Counted from the stretch's first letter, positions 10,470 to 18,916 are shown. The stretch is DNA of 49,795 nucleotides from Aliivibrio sp. (GCA_016764915.1 JAESQY010000095.1:1-49795), one strand, 5' to 3'. Notes: a model not told the origin generated them from the letters alone. Made by a program: numbers and translations.

Positions 10470-10485
10470 AGGAAAACGTTTGCGT
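10470..10485 (-). promoter_or_regulatory. PurR box in the purM promoter region
   Basis: On the minus strand the 16-mer ACGCAAACGTTTTCCT matches the classical PurR consensus ACGCAAACGTTTNCNT at every specified position. It lies in the purM/upp divergent interval, on the purM side. It predicts hypoxanthine/guanine-dependent repression of purMN and possibly affects upp. Confidence 0.88.
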
Positions 10486-10592
10486 AAGCCTAGGATAAAT
10501 TATTTTCAAACTGATTTAGTATCTATTGTTAGAAATCAATAAAACGAAGGTGATTAGAATAATATAGCCCACTAAAAGGGGCCTGGATGGTG

Positions 10593-10598
10593 TATAAT
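10593..10598 (+). promoter_or_regulatory. Candidate -10 element for upp
   Basis: A perfect TATAAT lies 35 bases before the upp start codon, giving a leader of roughly 28 bases. No convincing -35 hexamer is seen at 16-18 bp, so the promoter may depend on an activator or be weak. Confidence 0.4.
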
Positions 10599-10633
10599 CT
10601 GGGGGTTTTGTTGGATTTTAACCGGAGTTAAAA

Positions 10634-11260
10634 ATGAAAGTTGTCGAAGTTAACCACCCACTGGTAAAGCATAAAGTCGGTTTAATGCGTGCAGGTGATA
10701 TTAGTACTAAACGTTTCCGTGAATTAGCGACAGAAGTTGGTAGCTTATTAACGTATGAAGCAACTGCAGATTTTGAGACTGAGCGTGTGGTTATTGAAGG
10801 TTGGAATGGTCCAGTTGAAGTTGATCGAATTAAAGGAAAAAAAGTGACCGTAGTGCCAATTTTACGTGCGGGTTTAGGCATGATGGATGGTGTTTTAGAA
10901 CACATCCCAAGTGCTAGAATCAGTGTGGTTGGTATCTACCGTGATGAAAAAACGCTTGAGCCAGTGCCTTATTTCAATAAACTGGCCTCCCACATGGATG
11001 AGCGTATTGCCTTGGTTGTTGTTCCTATGTTAGCAACCGGTGGCTCAATGATATCCACGATTGATTTGTTAAAAGAGAAAGGGTGTAAGCAGTTTAAAGT
11101 GTTGGTATTAGTGGCCGCGCCCGAAGGCATTGAAGCATTGAAAAAAGCGCATCCAGATGTTGAGCTTTATACGGCAGCGATTGATGAGAAACTCGATGAT
11201 AAAGGTTATATCATTCCAGGTCTTGGCGATGCAGGTGATAAAATCTTTGGTACAAAGTAG
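10634..11260 (+). CDS. upp: Uracil phosphoribosyltransferase with Asp-to-Val change at the PRPP site
   Basis: Upp salvages uracil: uracil + PRPP gives UMP + PPi. The 208 residues equal the E. coli length, and the chain is colinear throughout, including [15 protein letters not shown] and the uracil-binding C-terminus [17 protein letters not shown]. One position stands out. The PRPP-binding loop, normally [10 protein letters not shown], reads [10 protein letters not shown], so residue 130 is Val (GTT at 11021-11023) where the family has Asp (GAT). That Asp contacts the ribose of PRPP in type I phosphoribosyltransferase folds, so activity is expected to be reduced or lost. The rest of the gene is undamaged. 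It may be a recent single-base mutation, a sequencing error, or a compensated variant. The gene ends at a strong terminator. Confidence 0.93.
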   Translation: MKVVEVNHPLVKHKVGLMRAGDISTKRFRELATEVGSLLTYEATADFETERVVIEGWNGPVEVDRIKGKKVTVVPILRAGLGMMDGVLEHIPSARISVVGIYRDEKTLEPVPYFNKLASHMDERIALVVVPMLATGGSMISTIDLLKEKGCKQFKVLVLVAAPEGIEALKKAHPDVELYTAAIDEKLDDKGYIIPGLGDAGDKIFGTK

Positions 11261-11283
11261 TCGATAACAGAATATGATATTTT

Positions 11284-11316
11284 AAAAGCCGGTTGAAATT
11301 TTCAACCGGCTTTTTT
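11284..11316. terminator. Terminator between convergent upp and uraA
   Basis: Ten-base arms GCCGGTTGAA (11288-11297) and TTCAACCGGC (11301-11310) with a 3-base loop and T6 on the plus strand. The upstream A-run gives partial function for the minus strand. Confidence 0.88.
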
Positions 11317-11330
11317 ATTTCTTTTTTTTG

Positions 11331-12587
11331 TTATTTTTTTTCTTCTTCTTCTTCGATTTGAGCATTATCAACAATATGGTTATCGCCAAAATCTTTCGGT
11401 AATACTAAGTTAAGTATAATAGCAACAATACCGCATAAGCTGATGCCTTGAAGACTGAATTCACCAATGCCAAAAGCCATGCCGCCAATCCCAAATACTA
11501 AAGTGACCGCCACAATGGCCAAGTTACGTGATTTGTGAAGGTCAACATTATTACGAATCAATGTATTGAGACCAACGGTAGCGATTGATCCAAACAGCAA
11601 AATCATTATACCGCCCATGACAGGAACTGGAATGGTCTGCAAGGTCGCGCCCAGTTTTCCTACCAAGGCTAATATAATGGCTGAGACCGCAGCCCAAGTC
11701 ATGATAACCGGATTAAATGCTTTGGTGATCATCACGGCCCCAGTCACTTCACTATAAGTGGTATTAGGTGGTGCACCCATCATAGAGGCGGCAATGGTTG
11801 CAAATCCGTCACCAGCAATGGTGCGATGTAAGCCTGGGTTTTTTAGGTAATCTTTGCGAGTCACATTTGAAGTCGCTAACATATCGCCAACGTGCTCCAC
11901 TGCGGGGGCAATTGCGACCGGGATCATAAATAGAATGGCGTTAATATTAAATTCAGGAAAGGTAAAGTTAGGGATAGCAAACCAAGCGGCTTCTGTAACA
12001 GGAGTAAAATCAACAATACCAAAATAGAGGCTCATGCTATAGCCCACAAAGATACCTGACACAATAGGCATTAACTTGAGGAACCCTTTCGCCCACACAC
12101 TGACTAAAATTACCGTCATTAAAGAGGCGCAAGATATCCACAATGCAATATCACTATCAATTAGCTGTACCGAACCATCTCCTGTTCTACCCAGCGCCAT
12201 GTTAACCGCTAAAGGCGCTAAGCCTAAACCGATCACCATAATCACCGGACCAACGACAACAGGTGGCAGTAATTTATGAATGATGCCCACACCCTTTACT
12301 TTTATCAACGCACCCATTAATACGTACATGGCGCCAGCAGCCATCAGCCCACCCATGGTGGCGGCAATGCCCCATGTTTGGGTTCCATACATAATAGGAG
12401 CAATGAAAGCGAAAGAAGAGGCAAGAAAGATAGGAACGGAGCGGCGAGTGATGATTTGAAAGATGAGAGTACCGATACCGGCACCGAATAGAGCCACGTT
12501 GGGATCTAAACCTGTAAGAAGAGGAACAAGAACCAAAGCTCCAAATGCAACAAACAGCATTTGAACCCCTTGTAAAATATTTAGCAT
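11331..12587 (-). CDS. uraA: Uracil:proton symporter
   Basis: UraA imports uracil across the inner membrane by proton symport (NCS2/NAT family, about 14 membrane spans). The 418 residues are close to E. coli UraA (429). Recognisable segments are the N-terminal GVQMLFVAFGALVLVPLLTG, the conserved FIMIPVAIAPAVEHVGDM-type region with the substrate-binding acidic residue, and GAPPNTTYSEVTGAVMITK with the second conserved Glu. The last residues are an acidic run ending in two lysines. The start at 12587 has GGAAT upstream. In E. coli uraA follows upp in one operon; here the two genes converge, so they must have separate promoters. Confidence 0.95.
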   Translation of the reverse strand: MLNILQGVQMLFVAFGALVLVPLLTGLDPNVALFGAGIGTLIFQIITRRSVPIFLASSFAFIAPIMYGTQTWGIAATMGGLMAAGAMYVLMGALIKVKGVGIIHKLLPPVVVGPVIMVIGLGLAPLAVNMALGRTGDGSVQLIDSDIALWISCASLMTVILVSVWAKGFLKLMPIVSGIFVGYSMSLYFGIVDFTPVTEAAWFAIPNFTFPEFNINAILFMIPVAIAPAVEHVGDMLATSNVTRKDYLKNPGLHRTIAGDGFATIAASMMGAPPNTTYSEVTGAVMITKAFNPVIMTWAAVSAIILALVGKLGATLQTIPVPVMGGIMILLFGSIATVGLNTLIRNNVDLHKSRNLAIVAVTLVFGIGGMAFGIGEFSLQGISLCGIVAIILNLVLPKDFGDNHIVDNAQIEEEEEKK

Positions 12588-12826
12588 GACCAGTAATTCC
12601 TAAAAAAGTAGATAATTGAATAAAACCGCCGAATCTTAGCACTCATTATTATGAATTTCATAAATTTAAAAAACAATATGACGTTATTTGTGAATGAGTA
12701 GCGGGTTTGAAAATGCAAGAAAGTATCAATTGTTTTGTAAATTAGATCCTCGTCGGCAGAGAACTATTGCTCCATAAATAATATCCGCTTATGATCCAGC
12801 GGTAGAATTACTGAAATGGATTGAAT

Positions 12827-14011
12827 ATGCTGCGTATCACGTTAACTTTACTTCTCTTTATGGGAAGCTTTTTTACTTTTGCTGCATCATCTGGCCTCTA
12901 TCAAGCCGAGGTGCTTCTTGCTGATACAAATACTGCAGAAAGAGATGCAAAAATAACCGCATTCAAAGAGGTGTTGGTTAAAGTCTCCGGTAGTAGGGAC
13001 ATAGCTCGTAATGAGGTCGTTAAAAAAGCGATCACAAAAAACAGCAGTTATATCTCTCAATTGAGTTTTGGTGAGATAAATGAGCAACCTTCACTGAAGG
13101 TCAGTTTTAATAGTAAACAGATTAAACATTTGCTAACACAAGCAAAGTCCACCTATTGGAGTACTCCGCGAACCAAACTGTTGATTTGGGTAATCGAAGA
13201 GAAATACCGAGCTAGAACCATTATATGGGAGCAGTCAGGCTCTGAGGTTATTCGTTATCTGAAAAAGAGTTCAGATGGACGAGGCTTGCCTGTAAGCATT
13301 CCTGTAGGTGATTTTGAAGATGTTACTTCTATCTCAGTATCAGACCTTTGGGGGGGATTTGTAGAACCCATTTCATTAGCAAGTACACGTTATGATGCGG
13401 ATGCTGTTTTACTGATTAAAGTGATTCAAAGTGGACAAAACAGCAGTAAGATTCGCTGGACGCTTTTTGATGAAAAACCACAAAATATGGTGATGAGCAA
13501 GCAAGGTCCAATTGAAGGCACTGCAAAAGGAAGCTTGGTTGCTTCTGTGTCTAAGGTGATGAATGATGTGTCTGATTTTCTTGCAACAAATCATGCGATT
13601 CAGTTAGGTGGTGAGTCAGCGGAATCGACGTTGATCTCGGTGACAAATGTTCAATCAACGGAAGACTTCTTTCATTTAGAGTCGCGACTAAAAAAATTGA
13701 GTTCAGTGGCTCACTTGCAAGTAGACTCAATCGAGGGTAGCTCGGTGAGCTTCAATGTTGATTTATTAACCTCAATCGATGAGTTTAAGCAGGAACTTGC
13801 AATGGTATCGCAACTTGAAGCGGTGATCGCAGAATTGGTTGAAGTACAGCCAGTGCCAGTAGTGAATGAGCAAATGCACAGTACTCTTGATGAAGAGCCT
13901 ACTACTTCTGCAACGGAGCCTGCAACCATTGCCGAGATTATAGCTGAGTCTGTGATGGTAGAACCGGTTGAAAGCAAGCCGGAACAACTCACCTTTCGTT
14001 GGAATGGTTAA
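12827..14011 (+). CDS. DUF2066 domain-containing exported protein
   Basis: A 394-residue protein with a signal peptide (LRITLTLLLFMGSFFTFAAS), so probably periplasmic or membrane-attached. The following SGLYQAEVLLADTNTAERDA and FKEVLVKVSGSRDI are typical of DUF2066, a gammaproteobacterial family usually found near purM/uraA. The C-terminal quarter is rich in Glu and Val and low in complexity, ending in LTFRWNG. I chose the ATG at 12827 rather than the TTG two codons earlier because GGA lies 6 bases upstream of it. Function is unknown; no catalytic motif is visible. It is transcribed alone, divergently from uraA, and ends at a strong terminator. Confidence 0.82.
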   Translation: MLRITLTLLLFMGSFFTFAASSGLYQAEVLLADTNTAERDAKITAFKEVLVKVSGSRDIARNEVVKKAITKNSSYISQLSFGEINEQPSLKVSFNSKQIKHLLTQAKSTYWSTPRTKLLIWVIEEKYRARTIIWEQSGSEVIRYLKKSSDGRGLPVSIPVGDFEDVTSISVSDLWGGFVEPISLASTRYDADAVLLIKVIQSGQNSSKIRWTLFDEKPQNMVMSKQGPIEGTAKGSLVASVSKVMNDVSDFLATNHAIQLGGESAESTLISVTNVQSTEDFFHLESRLKKLSSVAHLQVDSIEGSSVSFNVDLLTSIDEFKQELAMVSQLEAVIAELVEVQPVPVVNEQMHSTLDEEPTTSATEPATIAEIIAESVMVEPVESKPEQLTFRWNG

Positions 14012-14020
14012 ATGATAAAA

Positions 14021-14054
14021 AGAGAGGCAGAGTGATTACTCTGCCTCTCTTTTA
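14021..14054. terminator. Bidirectional terminator after the DUF2066 gene
   Basis: Thirteen-base perfect arms AGAGAGGCAGAGT (14021-14033) and ACTCTGCCTCTCT (14038-14050) with a GATT loop. An A4 run lies before and TTT after. It separates convergent genes. Confidence 0.9.
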
Positions 14055-14069
14055 TTCTATGGCGTACGA

Positions 14070-14510
14070 TCATTTATTTGAATAACTCTCTTTCTCTTTT
14101 TTCTCTACAGAAGAGAGCCTGTCTAACTTTAACCCTAACTCTTTCCCTTTTAAACGAGCATAAAAGCCATTGCCAATAAAGGTTATTGATGTAATGAGCA
14201 ACTCAAAAGCCGCTAACCAACGTTCACCTTCATCAACATAGACTAAGGTTAACGCATGCAAAAAATAGAACATTAAAACGAAATTTGCCCAAGCGTGTGT
14301 ATAGGGCTTGCCAGCTAAAATTCCACGCAAAGGAAACAGCAATGGAATCACCCAAGCAATGGTCAATGCGTAAGGATTAATATGCGGATGAGGGGAAAGA
14401 AAACTGTGCCACAGTATGACCAATGCGATAAGAGATAAATTCCCCCATAACGCGACCTGTCGTGATGTTTTTACCAGCATACTTGAGGGGGCTTGATCTG
14501 AACTCTCCAT
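14070..14510 (-). CDS. DUF2069 family inner-membrane protein
   Basis: A 146-residue protein with about four hydrophobic helices. The segment WANFVLMFYFLHALTLVYVDEGERWLA is split here only by residue differences and is typical of DUF2069, as is the following FIGNGFYARLKGKE. The basic C-terminal tail is probably cytoplasmic. The start at 14510 has AAGGAG 8 bases upstream. It lies 12 bases downstream of the ArsC-like gene and is probably in its operon. No biochemical role is known for the family. Confidence 0.78.
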   Translation of the reverse strand: MESSDQAPSSMLVKTSRQVALWGNLSLIALVILWHSFLSPHPHINPYALTIAWVIPLLFPLRGILAGKPYTHAWANFVLMFYFLHALTLVYVDEGERWLAAFELLITSITFIGNGFYARLKGKELGLKLDRLSSVEKKEKESYSNK

Positions 14511-14522
14511 GTAGAACTCTCC

Positions 14523-14873
14523 TTATAATATCGCTAATACTTGTTCTGGCGGGCGACCAATTTTTGCTTGATTATTAGCAATAACAATGGGCCGTTCAAT
14601 CAATTTTGGGCAGTTATGCATTGCCGTAAATAGCTGTAAATCTGTTAAAGTATCATCCTTTAAGTTCAGTGTTTTGTACTGATCTTCTTTCGTTCTCATC
14701 ATCGATCTAACGGTGGTAAAGCCAAGTTGAGCATAGACACTTTTTAGATCATCAATGCTGGGTATTGTTTCTAAATACAACACCAGCGTTGGAGCCACAC
14801 CGTGCTCTTCTAGCAGACTAAGAGTTTGTCTGCTTTTTGAGCAGCTAGGGTTATGGTACATAACGATGTCCAT
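14523..14873 (-). CDS. arsC: ArsC-family (glutaredoxin-dependent) arsenate reductase-like protein, YfgD type
   Basis: A 116-residue thioredoxin-fold protein of the ArsC/Spx superfamily. The nucleophilic Cys is in YHNPSCSKSRQTLSLL, and the substrate-binding Arg residues include those in RTKEDQYK and LIERPIV. Family members reduce arsenate to arsenite with glutaredoxin. This copy is the chromosomal YfgD type beside bepA and perM, as in E. coli, where an arsenic role is not established, and no arsR or arsB is nearby. The start at 14873 has AAGGA upstream. It is read with the DUF2069 gene; bepA lies 34 bases upstream on the same strand. Confidence 0.85.
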   Translation of the reverse strand: MDIVMYHNPSCSKSRQTLSLLEEHGVAPTLVLYLETIPSIDDLKSVYAQLGFTTVRSMMRTKEDQYKTLNLKDDTLTDLQLFTAMHNCPKLIERPIVIANNQAKIGRPPEQVLAIL

Positions 14874-14907
14874 GATTGATTCCTTGTTTAGTTAATAGTC
14901 AGGTGTG

Positions 14908-16359
14908 TTATAGGGCGGTAAATCGCTCTCTGGCCGCTCTTAATTCGTCAATGCGAGCATCATACCGAGCTTGATTCAAACTGCCAAACTCCACCAGTTG
15001 GCTGGCTTGAGTGTAATTTTTCAGTGCTTTATTCCACAAACCACGAAGAACAAATATTTCTGCTCTTGCTGTAAGCTCACCATCGGTTATACCTTGGTAG
15101 TTATAAGCTTTAGCCAATAGTTGCCATCCCGTTGGGTCATTTTTATTCTCATGAGTATAGCGCTGTAGAACCTTCATTGCCTGTTCTGGCTGCTCGTTTT
15201 CAAGCAGTACATTGGCATAGTTTATGATAAGCACTGAGTTGTTCGGAGCCTGTTTTAAGGCAACTTCAAGTCTTTTAATCGCTTGGTCTTTTTTATTGAG
15301 CGCTAAATCAAGATCCGTCGCGGCGTCGATATAAAAGGTGTTATTAGGCGATTGTAGAAGGAGTTTATCGAGAATGACTTTTGCTTGGTCTAACTTTCCA
15401 GTATCAAGATAAACCAAGGCTTTGCCGTATTCTAACGCTAACTTTTGCGTTTTATTGGCTGTTTTTTGTTGACGGCTGAATGAGTCTAAAGCCGCAGAGG
15501 TTTCGATATTGGCGTAACGAGCCACAATTCGAGAACGTGCAAGCTGATAACGAAGTGAGGTTTCTACTTTTTTTTCAGGGTACTGTTGCGCTCTTTCTCG
15601 GCTATCGGTTATGCGTGCTTCTGGTAATGGGTGAGTTAATAACATCTGCGGTGGAGTGCTTGCGTAACGGTATTGATCCGCGAGTCGACCAAAAAATCGC
15701 GGCATGGCTTTTACTTCAAATCCCGATTTTGCTAAGGTCGCAATGCCAAAGCGGTCAGCCTCTTTTTCATTACTGCGAGTGTAGTTAATGGAGCTTTGCA
15801 TCGCACCAGCAGTAGTGGCTTGAATGGCGGCAATACCGGCTTCTGGCGCGGCAATGGCCAATAAGAGGGATCCAACCAAAGCGGCGATGGTTACCGGGGA
15901 GCGTTTTGCTTGATCTTCCATGCTTCGAGCAAGGTGGCGCTGGGTAATGTGGGCTATCTCATGAGCAACAACGGAGGCTAATTCACTTTCTGATTGAGCG
16001 TGCAGAAAGAGCCCAGTGTGCAGAGCAACGTAACCACCAAAAAAAGCAAAAGCGTTAATTTCTCTATCTTGAATTAAGAGAAAATGAAAAGGCGTTTTAA
16101 CATCATCGGCGTTGGCCACCAGAGTGTGGCCTAAACTGCTCACATACTCATTCAGTACTGGGTCATTCACTATGGGCCGGCTACTGCGCAGCATCCTCAT
16201 ATAGGCATCGCCATACACTAACTCTTGATTAATGGTCAATGTTGACGCAGCAGCAGTGCCGATATCAGGCAATTGATTGCTATTAGCGTAGACAGGCGCC
16301 GTACTGCCTAATAGACAAAAAATAAGAAAGTAATTGGCGATTTTTTTTAAATTATGCAT
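14908..16359 (-). CDS. bepA: Beta-barrel assembly-enhancing protease BepA (M48 metallopeptidase with TPRs)
   Basis: BepA (YfgC) is a periplasmic zinc protease/chaperone that helps assemble LptD and degrades stalled outer-membrane proteins. From the ATG at 16359 the protein has 483 residues (E. coli 487). A signal peptide ends near PVYANS. The M48 domain has the zinc motif HEIAH within VVAHEIAHITQRH and the downstream Glu in NEKEADRFGI. The C-terminal half contains TPR-like repeats (KAKVILDKLL, NNSVLIINYANVL). A TTG 15 codons further upstream gives a longer frame but precedes the signal peptide and is rejected, though no strong ribosome site is seen at 16359. It probably leads a bepA-arsC-DUF2069 transcript. 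Confidence 0.94.
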   Translation of the reverse strand: MHNLKKIANYFLIFCLLGSTAPVYANSNQLPDIGTAAASTLTINQELVYGDAYMRMLRSSRPIVNDPVLNEYVSSLGHTLVANADDVKTPFHFLLIQDREINAFAFFGGYVALHTGLFLHAQSESELASVVAHEIAHITQRHLARSMEDQAKRSPVTIAALVGSLLLAIAAPEAGIAAIQATTAGAMQSSINYTRSNEKEADRFGIATLAKSGFEVKAMPRFFGRLADQYRYASTPPQMLLTHPLPEARITDSRERAQQYPEKKVETSLRYQLARSRIVARYANIETSAALDSFSRQQKTANKTQKLALEYGKALVYLDTGKLDQAKVILDKLLLQSPNNTFYIDAATDLDLALNKKDQAIKRLEVALKQAPNNSVLIINYANVLLENEQPEQAMKVLQRYTHENKNDPTGWQLLAKAYNYQGITDGELTARAEIFVLRGLWNKALKNYTQASQLVEFGSLNQARYDARIDELRAARERFTAL

Positions 16360-16522
16360 GTAATTTATTGTTCTTATAGTATTTATTTTGGTCAGTTGTA
16401 CCAAAAGATATGAGAAGTTTACCGATACTTTATATATTGACCACGATTGTACGAGTGAGTTTCTTTTTTGTTACAACAATCTGTTTTACAATAACCTTTG
16501 ATGATAACCTTAGAGTTGAAAA

Positions 16523-16747
16523 ATGGAAACCCAACATCTGGATTTAACATTAGAGCGGTGCCCAATGTCTCTACTTTTAACCAAAAGGCATGTGGCAAAA
16601 CTGTTACCAAATCAAGGGTTGATAATCACCTTGACAGAAAAAAGCGCATTACAGGATATTGTACGTTACTTAGAACAAAATATGTTTTCAGTTGTGCTAA
16701 AGCAGAACGATGAGAATCATTTTGAATTAATTATTACCCATTTGTAG
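16523..16747 (+). CDS. TusA/SirA-like sulfurtransferase family protein
   Basis: A 74-residue protein. Residues 6-20 (LDLTLERCPMSLLLT) match the TusA pattern LDLRGxxCPxPLL, with the conserved Cys at position 13. The second Pro of the CPxP motif is Ser here (CPMS). TusA-like proteins relay persulfide sulfur or act in redox regulation; which applies is unknown. The start at 16523 has TAGAG upstream. The gene ends 11 bases before the permease gene, so the two are probably co-transcribed, and it diverges from bepA. It is not the canonical tusA, which should be elsewhere in the genome. Confidence 0.72.
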   Translation: METQHLDLTLERCPMSLLLTKRHVAKLLPNQGLIITLTEKSALQDIVRYLEQNMFSVVLKQNDENHFELIITHL

Positions 16748-16758
16748 AAGTAAAATAT

Positions 16759-17823
16759 ATGTATGAAATGATAACTCGTTGGTATAAGCGCCGCTTTTCT
16801 GACCCCCATGCAGTAAGCTTAGTGGCAATATTAATGATTGGCTTTGTCACTATCTATTTTTTTGGCCACTTAATTGCACCTTTATTAGTTGCCATCGTTC
16901 TCGCGTATCTGCTTGAGTGGCCTGTGGCTCAATTAACCCGCATTGGAGCACCACGTTCAATGGCGGTTGTGTTAGTACTTTTAGCGTTTATTAGTATCAC
17001 TATTTTGGCTGTTTTCGGTTTAGTTCCAACCATCTGGACTCAGGTTGGCAATTTAATGAATGACATCCCTTCAATGTTTAATGGTTTCAACTTATTTATA
17101 TCTGAATTGCCTGAAAAGTACCCCGATCTTATTCAGCCGCATTTAATCGAAAGTATTATTGATACGATGCGAGGAAAAGTACTCGGGTTAGGTGAGACGG
17201 TGGTAAAAGGATCGCTGGCTTCATTGGTCTCATTAGCTGCGTTAGGTGTGTATTTAATATTGGTTCCGCTGCTCATCTTTTTTTTATTGAAAGATAAACA
17301 GGAGATGCTGGATACGTTAGGATCTCTGTTTCCCCAAAACCGACGATTAGCGACCAAGGTTTGGGATGAAATGAACCAACAAATATCAAATTATATACGC
17401 GGCAAAGTGATAGAGATTTTGATAGTGGGTATCGCCAGTTATGTGACTTTTACCGTGATGGATTTACGTTATGCCTTATTGCTAGGTGTGGTGGTGGGTC
17501 TGTCGGTATTGATCCCATACATTGGCGCGGCGGCAGTCACCATACCTGTAGCGATTGTTGCTCTATTCCAGTGGGGGATATCGCCTGATTTTTATTGGTT
17601 GCTGTTAGCCTATGGCATCATTCAAGCTTTAGATGGTAATATTCTGGTTCCGGTGTTGTTCTCTGAGGCGGTTAACTTACATCCCGTTGCGATTATTGTA
17701 TCTGTATTAGTGTTCGGTGGTTTGTGGGGGTTTTGGGGCGTGTTCTTTGCCATTCCACTTGCCACACTGGTTAAAGCCGTGTGGAGCGCATTACCGGCAA
17801 CGGAAGATGAGAGTATCGCCTAA
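16759..17823 (+). CDS. perM: PerM / AI-2E-type transporter family permease
   Basis: A 354-residue inner-membrane protein of the AI-2E transporter (UPF0118, YfgO/PerM) family, with about 7-8 hydrophobic segments. Family hallmarks are APLLVAIVLAYLLEWPV near residue 40, PLLIFFLLKDKQEM in the middle, NQQISNYIRGKVIEIL, and the C-terminal GGLWGFWGVFFAIPLATLVK. Substrates are not established for the PerM branch. It lies in the conserved perM-bepA-yfgD cluster, here downstream of the TusA-like gene, and ends at a bidirectional terminator. Confidence 0.9.
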   Translation: MYEMITRWYKRRFSDPHAVSLVAILMIGFVTIYFFGHLIAPLLVAIVLAYLLEWPVAQLTRIGAPRSMAVVLVLLAFISITILAVFGLVPTIWTQVGNLMNDIPSMFNGFNLFISELPEKYPDLIQPHLIESIIDTMRGKVLGLGETVVKGSLASLVSLAALGVYLILVPLLIFFLLKDKQEMLDTLGSLFPQNRRLATKVWDEMNQQISNYIRGKVIEILIVGIASYVTFTVMDLRYALLLGVVVGLSVLIPYIGAAAVTIPVAIVALFQWGISPDFYWLLLAYGIIQALDGNILVPVLFSEAVNLHPVAIIVSVLVFGGLWGFWGVFFAIPLATLVKAVWSALPATEDESIA

Positions 17824-17840
17824 GCTGATTTAGATAATAA

Positions 17841-17874
17841 AAAACGCGATGGCTGTGATGCTATCGCGTTTTTT
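17841..17874. terminator. Bidirectional terminator between perM and bcp
   Basis: AAAACGCGAT pairs with ATCGCGTTTT around a 12-base loop, with A- and T-runs on the flanks. Convergent genes lie on both sides. Confidence 0.85.
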
Positions 17875-17893
17875 ATGTTCAGTCTATTTGAAA

Positions 17894-18364
17894 CTAGGCG
17901 TTTTGGTTTAAATAATCCAATACAACATCATGGTGTGTTTTGGTTTTAAACTGATTAAACACATGCTCAATCACACCTTTTTCATTAATTAAGAAGCTAA
18001 CTCTATGAAGCCCATCATAGGTTTTTCCCATAAATTTCTTTTCACCCCAGACGCCAAATAACTCAGCGATTGCATGATCTTCATCTGATAATAGAGAGAA
18101 GTTTAAATGGTCACGTTCAATAAATTTACCAAGACGTTTTACTGGGTCAATACTGACACCAAGAACGACGACATTATGTTGGTCAAGTTCTGCTTTGCTA
18201 TCTCGAAGCCCTTTAGCTTGTACGGTGCAACCCGGTGTCATTGCTTTTGGATAGAAGTAAAACAGAACCTTTTTACCCGTAAAATCTTTTAATGAAACAG
18301 GTTGACCATCTTGATCAAGCAAAGTGAAATTAGGTGCAGGACTTCCAGCCGTCAATGTCATCAT
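17894..18364 (-). CDS. bcp: Thioredoxin-dependent thiol peroxidase Bcp (peroxiredoxin)
   Basis: Bcp reduces hydrogen peroxide and lipid or organic hydroperoxides. The 156 residues are colinear with E. coli Bcp. The peroxidatic Cys is in AMTPGCTVQA (about residue 46). The resolving Cys that E. coli has five residues later (VQACGLRD) is Lys here (VQAKGLRD), so the enzyme should work as a 1-Cys type or use another resolving thiol. Other conserved parts are FGVWGEKKFMGKTYDG and HRVSFLI. An AGGGA sequence precedes the start; a second ATG directly follows the first. gcvR lies 21 bases upstream on the same strand, as in the E. coli gcvR-bcp pair. Confidence 0.95.
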   Translation of the reverse strand: MMTLTAGSPAPNFTLLDQDGQPVSLKDFTGKKVLFYFYPKAMTPGCTVQAKGLRDSKAELDQHNVVVLGVSIDPVKRLGKFIERDHLNFSLLSDEDHAIAELFGVWGEKKFMGKTYDGLHRVSFLINEKGVIEHVFNQFKTKTHHDVVLDYLNQNA

Positions 18365-18385
18365 GTTTATCCCTAAAAGTGAGGT

Positions 18386-18916
18386 TTAGTGTTTGATAAA
18401 GTTTAAAGAAAATTTCACCTTTAACTTTAAACAATGAGCTTCAAATTCTTCTTGTAGCTGCATTAAATTACATGCTTCGTCAAGGCGCACAGCAAGTTGC
18501 ATATGAAACTTATCAAGTTGCGACTCTTCATCAATCACTGTCTTAGCACTTAATGAGGAGATATCGATGTTTTTAGTCGCGAAAAAATGGGTGATTTTCT
18601 CCGTAATTCCCGGTCTGTCATCCGATTCGATGATCGCTTCAGCGGTATATTCATAAATATGTTCAATATGAGGAGAAGTACGTTTCATCATAGTGACCGT
18701 GTCACTATCCTGCCCCAATATTGGTAAAGTGGATTCGACTTTACTGATCGCATTCGCTGTGCCTGAAAGTAGCATGATGATGGTAAATTCATTACCAAAC
18801 ATCGCAATGCGGCTGTCAATAACATTGCATCCCATTTGAGTCACGAGATGAATAAAGTCATTTGATATTCCTGGTCGATCAGTACCAATAGCTGTAATTA
18901 CGAGATGATGAGCCAT
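18386..18916 (-). CDS. gcvR: Glycine cleavage system transcriptional repressor GcvR
   Basis: GcvR binds GcvA in the absence of glycine and blocks activation of gcvTHP; it does not bind DNA by itself. The 176-residue protein has two ACT domains: residues 4-75 (VITAIGTDRPGISNDFI) and about 92-170 (EAIIESDDRPGITEKIT, DISSLSAKTV). Length and order agree with E. coli GcvR. It is divergent from dapA across 183 bases and upstream of bcp, the same neighbourhood as in E. coli. Confidence 0.94.
   Translation of the reverse strand: MAHHLVITAIGTDRPGISNDFIHLVTQMGCNVIDSRIAMFGNEFTIIMLLSGTANAISKVESTLPILGQDSDTVTMMKRTSPHIEHIYEYTAEAIIESDDRPGITEKITHFFATKNIDISSLSAKTVIDEESQLDKFHMQLAVRLDEACNLMQLQEEFEAHCLKLKVKFSLNFIKH

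Noticed and set aside
12274-12642. 122-codon minus-strand ORF overlapping uraA
   Set aside because: It is another frame of uraA with no family features; uraA itself is clearly coding across the same bases.
14523-14873. Arsenic-resistance operon
   Set aside because: Only ArsC-like folds are present (here and at yffB); no arsR, arsB or acr3 is nearby, and both genes sit in housekeeping contexts.
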